Assembly: GCA_036924085.1 (NCBI GenBank)
Contig: JAVGWX010000002.1
Span: 45,812,666 to 45,876,665 of the forward strand
Length of the DNA: 64,000 bases
DNA from: Ariolimax columbianus
Taxonomy: Eukaryota; Mollusca; Gastropoda; Stylommatophora; Arionidae
Direction: 5' to 3'
Position 1 is the stretch's first letter, and the number at the start of each line of letters is the position of its first letter. Made by a program: the position numbers and the translations under genes. The notes below the pieces were generated by a model. It worked only from the letters and a program-made list of their open reading frames with translations. It did no database searches and was not told the origin of the DNA. Positions 26,401 to 33,382 of this stretch are shown in pieces.

Positions 26401-29400
26401 ATCATCATCCTGTACCATGCAGACTTATGTATTTTCTTCCATATAACATAACTGGTCATATAATTCTCTTTCACACTAATGACATAGATTTGATACATAA
26501 AATATCTTTCATTTTCTGGAAAGTTGATTTTGCACAAAGTTATTACTTTTTAAGAGTGTACAAGTATTTAATAGTAAGGACTTGTTTTAACGTTATCTCT
26601 ATTACTCTGATGTATTTTAGAGAATTATACGATTATCATTTATGTCTTCTTGCTATTTCAATTGAGGGGTTTTTATTTTTAATTTGATATACTATTTGAA
26701 TTATTTTATGTAGCTTTGAACCCATTTTTCTCACAATGAATGTATTGTCAGCATATCACAAGTTGTTTATGTATGTCCACACACAAATTTATTTCTGCCA
26801 TTTCCTCTATGAAATCTCAACAAATTTTTACCGTACAGAGAGAACAGATTAGGTGATGGTACACATCCCAGCCTAACATTCTGTTTTATCTGCATGCAGC
26901 AATCTATATCTGCTTTTTGTTGTCTATGCATGCTATTTTATTTTCTCTCAAGTCTTTTATGTCAATAGGAAAGCTTTCCAACATTTAGATCACTTAAAAG
27001 TTGTTCACCTTATCAAATGCCTTTTGTAGTCTAATAAACAAAAGTATGAATTTGTTGCTACTTCTATGGCTTTCTCTGTTAATGCTCTTTTAATGTATTT
27101 TGTATTGTTTATGCCTTTGCCTTACCCACACTGTTCATTATGAGTTTCTAGTTTTATTCCTGCTTTTCATTCTCTTTTTAATAGTTACAGCTGATGTGGT
27201 ATGTGATTATTACAAATAATGATGACTCAATATCAGTAACACCTCATCAATATCATATTACCAGACGGACAGTTTATGTTTAACATGCAACTTCTGAACA
27301 AACAGTAACAAAATATCATTATATGTATTTGTGACTATTCAAAGAAGTTACCATATTTGTGTTTACTTAGTAAGCTACAAAGCAAACAATATATTAGGTG
27401 AATTATTCAAATTTCTCTTACCTAAGCTGAGCTCCTTGTGCATCAGTTATATCCATTGCTGTAGTCCCAAGAGCATCAATACAATCAGCTGATGAATGGC
27501 AAAATTTAAGAAAACATTTACAATGCAATGGATTGAAAGAAAGAGTAATGAGGCTGAGAGTTCTGCAGTATTATGTTTGTGAAAATCAACAGAACAGAAT
27601 ATTAATACTTTCTTTAACAGAACAAGATACAGGCCTTTCTTGTCATCATAATCATTGGCAACAAACATTACATACTGACTGACAATGTACATGCACATTT
27701 GTGACATTGTAGTTCCTGCTTTTTCTCAACCTCAAATGTGGATGTAAAGAAAGAATAGGACCAGTTCATTTTACAATGCAATTTATAAACAGTGGTAAGA
27801 TGAGTCGTACATGGGACTAGTAACCTCATCATGCAAAACAATGTGCTTCAGAAAAGCTATTGCAAAAGCTCATAAACGGTTTGAGTAAGCTTCTTTGGAA
27901 AAGTCTAACTGTAGTGATGACCAAATGCTCCTACGGGAACAAATAAAGAAGGATGCTAATTTTATTCAAATTAATAATCACATTTTTTTTTTAACTACCA
28001 ATAATGTGAAAGACATTTATGACAGCTACAAATAATGCACAGGTATAAGATTATTGATGAAGCTAAAATAATACAAAATTTACAATTATGCCCTAAGGCA
28101 ATACAAAAGCATTCTCACTGTCAGCTCTCAAATATGTGAATCACAAGTTCATCCAAATTACTGTTGTAGAAATATAAAAAAGCATAATTGTTAGCTCTTG
28201 TTTCATGTAAGTGAGCATACAATACTATATGAACATTCTCAATCAAATTTGGTACTTGACTTCTCCCTCTCTGCTCATTTCTCTATCTCTAACTGCTTAT
28301 CTTTCTGTGACATGTTGACAATGAACGTCTCTAAAAGATGTGTCATCATGTATCCACTTTAAGTACCTCTTTCTTCCATATGCTCAATAACTTTCAAAAT
28401 ACTATAAACCATAAAACTATTAGATCTACAGCAGTACAAATTATGCATACTATACACAGATTTTCAAAGACATTTCAGTTTAAATTGTATGGAATGAGAT
28501 ATATATTAAATGAAAAAGAATGACACACTATAATCATAAGAAAATCCCCTTTGTAAACCTTCTTGTAAAAATATCTTATTCGACCTGTATTTCCATAGGG
28601 TGGATGACCACGTGCAAGTCCCAGCTCTGGCATAAGCTGGGAAAAGAATTTCCTGCTTGGCAGGCTAGGCTCGAGCAGCTAATTACTCTGCTGTGTTGGG
28701 ACAAGTGCCGTGGAGGGTGGTTAACCAAAGTGACCCCATCTTAACAGACTCAAATGGGGATGAAGTAGGCTAGTGGTTAAGTGACATGGCTCACAACCAG
28801 AAGGTGCTGGGTTTAATCCCCATCACAGCACTGGCTGTTACCCCAGAGAAGCAAACCCTTAGAAAATGCAGAAGGAAGCAGACCCTTACATAAAATGCAT
28901 GCTGAAGTCAGATGCACTGGGCCGACAGGCGCAAAATAAAAACCACAGTGCAACGCACACCACCTTGGGGATTAGAGAAATAAGGCGAACGCACACAAAA
29001 AAAATTGACTCAAACACTAGAGTAAAGTAGACCTGCAGCCGGTTAGAGGAAATAACCCACAGTCATCTCTTACAACATGCTCTCTGTGGGGCAGTGTTAC
29101 TATTCTTGTCCTTGTCATACACAAAGAAGACCCAGATGGACCCTTCAGGATCTTGTATAAATGTTCTGGACAAAACTTTTACTCTGATTCACTTTCATAT
29201 TTTGCTCATGCCTCTATTTCCATTTCAAAATATTGTTGTTTACATGAACAGAAATATATATATATATAAAATCGCCATTAACAATTCATCTCAACTTTTA
29301 ATTGTTCTTTGGATGAAAGAATCTTTACCAAAATACTATTTTTATTACCCTGTTTGCAAAAAATGATGTATAATGTATGTTTGAAAGTGACATTCACAAT

Positions 29401-31482
29401 ATTGATTGTCCTCAGTCAGCAACACATCAGTATTCAGTTCTAGTTTGAATTCAGATCCAACGACGTATCCACTAATTAATGTACTAAATTTGTTATGGCT
29501 GATTGAAAACGGAGAACATACTCAATCATTTCACTTTGTGGCATGCATATTCATTGTACTGACTAGTGAGTTGTTAGAAAAATATATATAAAAGATTAAA
29601 TTGCTCAATATGTCAACTGTACTTGTAGCAGAGTCACAATACTGAACTAGCAGACCTGCACTCGTTTGTTACAGGAGAAAGAAAGGGAAGCATAATATTC
29701 TATCGCAAAACTGTTTCCTATCAGGCATGTTGTAAGAGGGTTTTACATAGTAAGGGCTTCCTTGTATTCTTACTTAACTTAACCTTCATTATACTGGTTT
29801 AGAAGGCTCTACTGAGTATGTACGCAACTAATCTTGTATAAAGAATAATTATAATCCACCAGAAAAAGAAAGGAAGACAAGTGCTCTGCTCTCTTGCAAC
29901 TTTAATTCTTGCCGGATAATGACTATTTTTATTTCCTTATCTGAGTATTTGTAATACTAAATGTTAAAATAAGAATTTTATTGTTTACATTTTTACAAAA
30001 ATATTGAAATGTTAATTCATGGATTGTCATCCTGCATTGTGATTATCCCTGTTGTGCCCAAAAGCACTAACAACATGCCTCTTATTTATTAGTACTTTAC
30101 TAAGTCCAAATTAGATATTAGGAAATATTTTTTTAGTCAGAGAGTGGTGACTGCTTGGAATGCATTGCCAGGGGAGGTAGTGGAGGCAGGGACAATTTAT
30201 ACATTTAAGAATAAATTAGATGCCCATAGCTTTTATACACTATTATACAGACTCTGCAGGGTTTTTTGTAAACCAGTATAAAGACGTTAAGCTAAGCAGT
30301 AGATCATTATTTTTGTTTATGAAACCATGGTGGTCGAGCTTTTAATGTATGTAGTTCTATTTAAATAACATAATGGCATATTTACAAGTAACAATGTCTT
30401 GAACAAATAATATAATTACTGTCAATAACAATCTTGTATTGTAAGTAGTAAGTACTGACTCGATTATGATTGCATGTTCAATGACACAGCCATTTTTAAG
30501 ATTTATATTATTATTATATAATATAATAGTAGAATGGTGCGATGTTAAAAAAAAATTACAACTTGTTCGTTCTGACTTTTAATGGAATATGTGTTCTTTT
30601 CATACTAGGGAAATAGTTGGACCCAAGAAATTCGATTTAAAAAATGTTAAGTTATAAGTAAGTTTAGTTACCAATAAATAAATAAATACTGCTTGTGTAA
30701 TTTACTGGTCTTTAACTTTTATATTTTAACACATTATAATTAGACCTAGTACTACTAGACTAGTACTAGTAGTTGGTGTGCGGGTTAAAGTTAATTAAAC
30801 AAAATTACAAAGTTACGAGGTGTTTACTGTTTAACTAAGTCAGTATGACTATGAGTATATGAGTAAGTCAAGACCAAGTGTTTTCATGTTAGCAATAAAA
30901 TTATAAACAATATCAAATAATATAATATAATTCAAATTGTCAATAATACACAACGAAATATAATTATGAGAATTCATCCAGACCACATTTTTCATGCAAC
31001 ATACTACTACTAGTTTAAGGAGTTTTACTACAGAAGAACATCAGGAAGAAGAGCGAGAGGAAGATTAACGAGACCTGCCGTCAAATGGTGAAAAATGTAA
31101 CTCTGGCCACGAGAGAGGCGAAAGACAAATGATATGCATACCACGACACGTCACACTGGGCTACAGTATGGTAGAAAGTGAGACGACACAAGAAGAACCA
31201 AATATAATTTAATTAATTATAATGAAATCAGAAATGAAAGCAAAATAACTGATTAATAAATATATGGGTCAACTAGTCGGACTAGACTTGTTTAAACTTG
31301 TTAGTTTGTTAGACTATGGTTTAAACTACAGCTGGCCATGGTTAGACCCTCTTGACTCTTCTAGTCTCTAAGTCTAGACTACTAATACTTGAACTTGTTA
31401 GTAATGTTAGTAAATTAAAATTGTAATCTTCTTTAACTTTTAGTCGTTAACGTGTCGTTAACACTTAATAACACTTACCCAT
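8170..31482 (-). CDS. CASP3/7-like: executioner caspase (caspase-3/7-like), six-exon gene
   Basis: Cysteine-aspartate protease that executes apoptosis in the cytosol by cleaving after Asp. Coding exons on the minus strand are 31482-31479, 27488-27422, 25537-25284, 15323-15148, 11718-11589 and 8405-8170. All six have GT/AG borders and all five junction phases agree, giving 867 nt and 288 residues (human caspase-3 has 277, caspase-7 has 303). Visible catalytic features are Arg69 in the VRNGTDVDA segment, His127 in THGEEG, Gln167/Cys169 in QACRG split by an intron, and Arg216 in GYFSWRN. The prodomain is short, as in executioners, with no CARD or DED. Possible processing sites are DITD17 and the VADAD linker (180-184). 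Family and residues are recognised; the first two exons are inferred from splice sites. Large introns full of LINEs and SINEs explain why no long ORF shows the gene. Confidence 0.88.
8555..8720 (+). repeat. dispersed repeat, also at 63620-63760
   Basis: About 165 bp (including ctacagttggcct, then gcctttgcagtggtggtttctgtag, then gaggttacta) recur with moderate divergence at 63620-63760. Its short end motif also occurs near 14800 and 27815. No coding content. It lies in the last intron of the caspase gene. Confidence 0.6.
8868..9140 (-). mobile_element. SINE-B copy, diverged
   Basis: A diverged copy of the ~350-bp SINE-like family best seen at 13224, 43734 and 50508. It keeps the ggtttacag...ctgcgatat core, the gggtcttgg...agctct block and the agcagtcagctat block. 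The orientation is assigned from the GAA-repeat tail of the intact copies. It lies in the last caspase intron. Confidence 0.65.
9170..10385 (-). mobile_element. I-like LINE fragment with RNase H, frameshifted
   Basis: The minus frame 10381 to about 9640 encodes the start of an RNase H domain (WIRVYTDGS, then the acidic residue in [11 protein letters not shown], then [10 protein letters not shown]). A frameshift near 9630 moves the rest to another frame ([20 protein letters not shown], then [13 protein letters not shown]). It is therefore a dead copy of an ORF2 tail. Its 3' end matches the fragment at 41195. Located in the last caspase intron. Confidence 0.85.
10386..10535 (-). mobile_element. 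single arm of the foldback repeat
   Basis: The sequence from gaaaaggacgttaagtg to tatggggatcacatcgatcc matches the right arm of the foldback element at 54868-55218. Only one arm is present here, directly abutting the I-like LINE fragment. Confidence 0.6.
10640..10950 (-). mobile_element. RTE-like LINE 3' tail with (TAA)n
   Basis: On the minus strand the sequence ends with gccatcttcgcttgcgatgg followed by a short TTA repeat. This terminus recurs at 34947 and 40600. Upstream is a 90-codon remnant frame. The shared terminus and simple-repeat tail identify a 3' piece of an RTE-type non-LTR element. Confidence 0.55.
10960..11588. other. caspase intron 5, unannotated part
   Basis: Intronic sequence of mixed composition between the RTE-like tail and exon 5. 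Nothing could be assigned. Confidence 0.5.
11589..11718 (-). CDS. CASP3/7-like: caspase exon 5: catalytic Cys and p20/p10 linker
   Basis: A 130-nt exon with acceptor ccattgtag before 11718 and donor gtctgt after 11589. It begins exactly at ACRG, so the QACRG pentapeptide is split by a phase-0 intron between Gln and Ala. It continues through a short acidic linker ([15 protein letters not shown]) and [17 protein letters not shown]. The linker contains VAD and ADAD, which could be maturation cleavage sites. The upstream exon supplies Gln, the downstream exon supplies the rest of the Gly codon. Confidence 0.92.
11719..13220. other. caspase intron 4, proximal part
   Basis: Intronic. It contains a 21-bp G tract (11975-11995), a single arm of the foldback repeat at 12541-12840, and otherwise AT-rich unassigned sequence. 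Confidence 0.6.
12541..12840 (+). mobile_element. single arm of the foldback repeat
   Basis: From gttggggaggaagactaacg to ctcattgtgggtattc this matches the left arm of the foldback element at 54245-54592 over about 300 bp. No opposing arm lies nearby, so this is a solo copy or deletion product. Confidence 0.7.
13224..13581 (-). mobile_element. SINE-B copy with 13-bp target-site duplication
   Basis: A ~358-bp member of the SINE-like family, flanked by the perfect direct repeat ggagtgccacttg at 13211-13223 and 13582-13594. The flanking duplication proves insertion by target-primed reverse transcription or a similar route. It has no coding capacity. It lies in caspase intron 4. Confidence 0.88.
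13600..14440. other. caspase intron 4, unassigned part
   Basis: AT-rich intronic sequence. Short frames are present but none is supportable. Confidence 0.5.
14458..14722 (+). mobile_element. GAA-tailed I-like LINE (LINE-A), 3' end, with 13-bp TSD
   Basis: A severely 5'-truncated copy encoding only the ORF2 C-terminus ([20 protein letters not shown], then [15 protein letters not shown]) followed by cgtctgacagcgtacgaagaagaagaagaa. It is flanked by the perfect direct repeat ggatcccttgcta at 14445-14457 and 14723-14735. The duplication defines both ends exactly. It lies in caspase intron 4. Confidence 0.9.
14867..14965 (+). mobile_element. SINE-B fragment, inverted
   Basis: Read on the minus strand this matches the core of SINE-B (gaggctgcaatatctgcacc, then caacacatctggcttcagc). 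Because intact copies run with their tail on the other side, this fragment is in the opposite orientation to the rest. Confidence 0.5.
15148..15323 (-). CDS. CASP3/7-like: caspase exon 4: catalytic His
   Basis: A 176-nt exon with acceptor aaaccttcactag before 15323 and strong donor CAG|GTAGGT after 15148. It encodes [20 protein letters not shown] with catalytic His127, then [15 protein letters not shown] and GKPKLFFIQ, ending with the Gln of the active-site pentapeptide. Phase 1 in and phase 0 out match its neighbours. A 43-bp minisatellite starts 129 bp upstream. Confidence 0.93.
15452..15963. repeat. 43-bp minisatellite, 12 copies
   Basis: Twelve tandem copies of a 43-bp unit, cttccatgtccaacatctat then actataacctattccagttactt, with starts every 43 bp from 15452 to 15925. 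Variants (gtcc/gccc, acttc/atgtc) are clustered in the right half. It sits in caspase intron 3, just upstream of exon 4. Confidence 0.96.
16208..17106 (-). mobile_element. CR1-like LINE, 3' portion of interrupted copy
   Basis: The minus strand encodes the second half of a CR1-like reverse transcriptase: [12 protein letters not shown] (the catalytic YXDD-type box, here VDD), then [12 protein letters not shown], then [20 protein letters not shown], then the SQRV...[10 protein letters not shown] tail. The 3' UTR ends near 16208. The element is cut at 17107 by a LINE-A insertion and resumes at 19792. Several in-frame stops show it is dead. Confidence 0.85.
17107..19791 (-). mobile_element. LINE-A, 2.7-kb I-like copy with RT, RNase H and 12-bp TSD
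   Basis: The best-preserved retrotransposon of the window. On the minus strand it encodes a reverse transcriptase ([56 protein letters not shown]). An RNase H domain follows, with its four acidic positions ([30 protein letters not shown]), then a C-terminal [18 protein letters not shown] cluster. The RT-RNase H order fits the I/Nimb-like group (family inference). The apurinic endonuclease is missing, so it is 5'-truncated. One in-frame TAG near 19105 splits the frame into 196 and 640 codons. The direct repeat caatcatggatc flanks it (17095-17106, 19792-19803). Confidence 0.93.
19792..20180 (-). mobile_element. CR1-like LINE, 5' portion of interrupted copy
   Basis: The continuation of the CR1-like reverse transcriptase of 16208-17106. 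The minus strand encodes [20 protein letters not shown] then INDLDFDI, which runs straight into AKFVDD across the LINE-A insertion once its 12-bp duplication is discounted. Upstream it decays with stops and frameshifts, and the 5' border near 20180 is approximate. Confidence 0.8.
20190..21110. other. caspase intron 3, unassigned part
   Basis: AT-rich intronic sequence without a supportable frame. Very diverged CR1-like sequence may extend into its left part. Confidence 0.5.
21116..23030 (-). mobile_element. LINE-A, 1.9-kb degraded copy
   Basis: A second large copy of the GAA-tailed I-like LINE in caspase intron 3. Its RNase H and C-terminal part is open over 233 codons (21137-21838). The reverse transcriptase remains as two frames (22322-22537 and 22601-22996, with [12 protein letters not shown]). 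Frameshifts and a Trp-to-stop change in the start of RNase H, shared with the copy at 33431, make it inactive. The 5' break is near 23030. Target-site duplications could not be identified. Confidence 0.88.
23090..24970 (-). mobile_element. RTE-like LINE with endonuclease and RT remnants
   Basis: On the minus strand, from 24729 downward, is an endonuclease-type segment ([26 protein letters not shown]), then a decayed stretch with a [13 protein letters not shown] remnant. A reverse transcriptase follows ([11 protein letters not shown], then [17 protein letters not shown] where the catalytic FADD has become FAND), then the thumb and C-terminal region ([28 protein letters not shown]). Many stops and frameshifts. 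Located in caspase intron 3. Confidence 0.82.
25284..25537 (-). CDS. CASP3/7-like: caspase exon 3: start of the p20 subunit
   Basis: A 254-nt exon with acceptor gtacttttag before 25537 and donor CAG|GTATGT after 25284. It encodes [19 protein letters not shown], then [20 protein letters not shown] with the substrate-binding Arg69, then [11 protein letters not shown]. These match the beginning of the caspase fold. The phase leaves one G that exon 4 completes as GCA. The GTG read as a start at 25515 is internal. Confidence 0.92.
25678..25695. repeat. homopolymer C tract (18 bp)
   Basis: An uninterrupted run of 18 cytosines in caspase intron 2, one of three G/C homopolymers in the window. The length may be uncertain because sequencing is error-prone here. 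Confidence 0.85.
25953..26330 (+). mobile_element. SINE-like repeat C with 14-bp TSD
   Basis: A 378-bp non-coding element with blocks ggggcagatgcccctgtgca, ctccactgtgttgggacaag and ccttgtcatacacaaagac. It is flanked by the perfect direct repeat aagtaagtagtaat at 25939-25952 and 26331-26344. Related copies are at 28577-29135 (split by SINE-1), 43307-43425 and 53885-54240 (reverse). The orientation is arbitrary. Located in caspase intron 2. Confidence 0.85.
26720..27140 (-). mobile_element. RTE-like LINE, reverse transcriptase remnant
   Basis: The minus strand keeps recognisable islands between many stops: [20 protein letters not shown], then a VRQ-like region, then [12 protein letters not shown] near the catalytic box. 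These match the layout of RTE-type reverse transcriptases. The copy is heavily decayed and lies in caspase intron 2. Confidence 0.55.
27422..27488 (-). CDS. CASP3/7-like: caspase exon 2: short prodomain
   Basis: A 67-nt exon with acceptor gccattcatcag before 27488 and donor CTTAG|GTAAGA after 27422. It encodes [20 protein letters not shown] followed by Leu and part of an Arg codon. DITD is a plausible prodomain cleavage site. Both phases (two bases completing a codon at the left, two left over at the right) agree with the start exon at 31479 and with exon 3. The 86-codon frame across it is out of phase. Confidence 0.72.
27500..28570. other. caspase intron 1, unassigned part
   Basis: AT-rich intronic sequence with scattered short frames. 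Nothing supportable. Confidence 0.5.
28577..29135 (+). mobile_element. SINE-like repeat C, interrupted by SINE-1
   Basis: A copy of repeat C, present as 28577-28754 and 29007-29135. The two halves join correctly if the SINE-1 between them and one copy of its 8-bp duplication are removed. Diverged relative to the copy at 25953. Confidence 0.8.
28755..29006 (+). mobile_element. tRNA-derived SINE-1 inserted in repeat C, 8-bp TSD
   Basis: A complete-looking SINE-1: ctagtggttaagtgacatgg (A-box region), gggtttaatcccc (B-box region), the standard body and a short A tail. It is flanked by gactcaaa at 28747-28754 and 29007-29014. It therefore inserted after repeat C, giving a relative age order. Confidence 0.88.
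29140..30100. other. caspase intron 1, AT-rich
   Basis: AT-rich intronic sequence with a short (AT) repeat near 29255 and a weak CR1-like 3' UTR motif near 29790. No coding content supported. Confidence 0.5.
30105..30300 (+). mobile_element. CR1-like LINE, 3' end fragment
   Basis: Contains the ORF2 tail ([19 protein letters not shown]) and the 3' UTR motif taaaccagtataaagacgtt. 5'-truncated; located in caspase intron 1. Confidence 0.75.
30310..31030. other. caspase intron 1, very AT-rich
   Basis: Very AT-rich sequence with many TAATA and TTAAT strings. No feature could be supported. Confidence 0.5.
31030..31200 (+). mobile_element. RTE-like LINE, C-terminal remnant
   Basis: The plus strand reads like the end of an RTE-type ORF2, including a [11 protein letters not shown] region and a [15 protein letters not shown] region between stops. 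Short and decayed. Confidence 0.4.
31479..31482 (-). CDS. CASP3/7-like: caspase exon 1: start codon plus one base
   Basis: On the minus strand the sequence gaataagtATGG|GTAAGTG gives an ATG with A at -3 and G at +4, followed directly by a consensus splice donor. One base of codon 2 is left, which exactly fits the two bases that open the exon at 27488 (G+CT = Ala). The protein would start MADCIDALG. The choice rests on donor strength, phase and translation context; an alternative start elsewhere cannot be excluded. Confidence 0.6.
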
Positions 31483-31489
31483 ACTTATT

Positions 31490-31850
31490 CTTAATAAAGT
31501 TAATAGTACAACAACGAAACAACAGAACTATCCCGTTCGCTACATAACACAAAGGACAAACTCACAAAGAGATATTATTGGCATATCATATCATATAGAC
31601 TAAAATAAATTTTATATATACGCTGGACGTCATGTTTGATATTTCCGGAAAATCAGATCTAAATATAACCACGGGGAAAACCATGGCCATCTAAAGTTTA
31701 GACCATAGATGGCCATGGAAAAACCATCAGGCGGAAAAACCATTAGAAAAATAAGAGAAGTATTATTTTCGACTTGCGGCAAACTGTCCTAGAATGTGTA
31801 GCCCTTGCTTCTTAGCCGTGGCTCTAAACGAAAGGTAAATAAGTCTTTCT
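31490..31850 (-). promoter_or_regulatory. candidate promoter / 5' UTR of the caspase gene
   Basis: Upstream of the proposed caspase start codon lie a TTTCCGGAAA palindrome (31642-31651), which is an ETS-type core, a GACGTCAT CRE-like half (31626-31633), and a 12-bp-arm hairpin, ccatggccatct / agatggccatgg (31681-31692 and 31707-31718). These resemble proximal promoter elements, but no transcript start can be seen. A plus-strand donor-like AAAGGTAAATAAG near 31834 leaves open a divergent transcript. Confidence 0.35.
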
Positions 31851-32192
31851 ACTAATCGACTTCAAGCTACTTTTGTTGTGTTCCACAATTTGTTTGCAAG
31901 GTTTACTTTGAAACTTTGCTTTGCATCTCTTTGTGATTTGTCTTGTAACTTACAAAGTTACACCATCCATTTAATATAATTATAATATTATTTATAGTCC
32001 AACTTTTATTGGATTACTTTTGGGTGTGGTTAAAGATTTTAAAGTATTCAATAACTTAATAAACCACCTAACAAGATAAACCTTGATGGGTATGGCATGT
32101 TCAGCGGGACAATGACTACTAGTAACTTTTGATCCTAGCCTGTCTTATAAACTTATAAGTTCCATGTCAAAAAATTGATTTTGAAAAGAATT

Positions 32193-33010
32193 TCAGTTCA
32201 GTTCCTCCCGTAACCCATCAGGTCGTTGGGGCACACATGAAGACATGAAAATCCCACGCCAGCTCTCTCTGTCTGTCGCCGCCTGACGTATCTCACCGTG
32301 ACGAAGGCCTGACCACTCAGCGATGTTCTCCACCAATCTCTTTCTTGGACGTCCTCGCCCTCTATGTCCCGGTACGGATCCAAAGAGTATCGAGTTGGGA
32401 ATTCCGTTGGACCTCGCGACGTGCCCGCACCAGGCCATCTTTCGTCTTTTGATAGTTGTGAACAGATCTTCAAAAGGACCAATAGCGGAAACTCTCTGAC
32501 GGATGTCTACGTTCGTGACACGATCCTTATATGTAACATTTAGGAGTTTTCTATAGCACCGCATTTCCATTGCACCTATTCTGCCCTGGACATCTGTTGT
32601 AATGGTCCAGGTCTCGCAGGCATACAGAAATATTGATAGCACCAAAGAGCGCAGTAGTCTGACTTTTATGCCTAGGGCAAGGCGCTTGTCCTGCCAAATA
32701 TGTTGCAGCCTAATCAGCGCCGCTGTTGTTTGTGCTATTCTTGCAATTACCTCTGGCTTCGATCTCTCTTCACTGATCAACGATCCAAGATATTTGAAAC
32801 GTTTCACCACCGCAAGTACCTGCCCATTTGCCTCTATGACAGATTGAAACCCTGCAACGTTATTGGTCATGAGTTTTGTTTTATCAGCATTTATTTCCAT
32901 ACCAAAACTCAGGGCCGTTATATCCAATCTTCCAATCAATTCCTGGAGTTCCCTCTCTGTGCCTGCCAATACATCATCAAGAATTTGCTGGGACTTAAAA
33001 ACTGTGCTGT
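32193..33010 (-). mobile_element. RTE-like LINE, RT thumb and C-terminus
   Basis: An open frame of 258 codons on the minus strand begins just after the catalytic box region (LAGTERELQELIGRLD). It continues with MEINADKTKLMTNN, YLGSLISEE, LYACETWTITTDVQGRIGAM, WCGHVARSNG and HRGRGRPRKR, the usual tail of RTE-type ORF2 proteins. It is the most open of this family here. 5'-truncated near 33010. Confidence 0.85.
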
Positions 33011-33382
33011 GCTATTTTCTTCTTTATTTGTCCAGCGTCTTCCTGTTTTGATTGAATCAGCCTCTAAGTCTCTTCTCTGTTTGTTCTTTGACCTTCCTTT
33101 GTCTCTTTTTCATGACAGATTTCCGGGTGATTCTGGCTTGCGGCTTTCCCAGTGTGTAGTCTTTCCAGTGCCACAGTCTTCCCAAGATTTTTTTGTTCCA
33201 CCTATATTATTTGTTCTGTTCTTTCTCATAAGAAGTTCGTTTGTGACCTTGTCGAACCACCGTGGATCCAACATTTATTTATTTATAAAGTAATGCAATC
33301 TCGAATTGAATTTGGTCGTTCGACATTTTTCCGCTCCATATTCATGCCCCATCTTCTTCGGCGTTCGTCCTGCAAATGTTGT
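33010..33382 (-). mobile_element. unassigned repeat-like sequence
   Basis: A pyrimidine-rich plus strand with a 197-codon frame that is probably a shadow. The minus strand has short frames rich in Lys, Arg and Ser, as in the 5' regions of LINEs. It lies between a LINE and SINE-B, but its identity is open. Confidence 0.25.

Noticed and set aside
27447..27707. 86-codon hydrophobic minus ORF
   Set aside because: It is out of phase with the caspase exon it overlaps. The exon uses another frame with matching splice phases.
32700..33293. 197-codon plus-strand ORF
   Set aside because: Antisense to a well-recognised LINE reverse transcriptase in its first half and without domain in the second.
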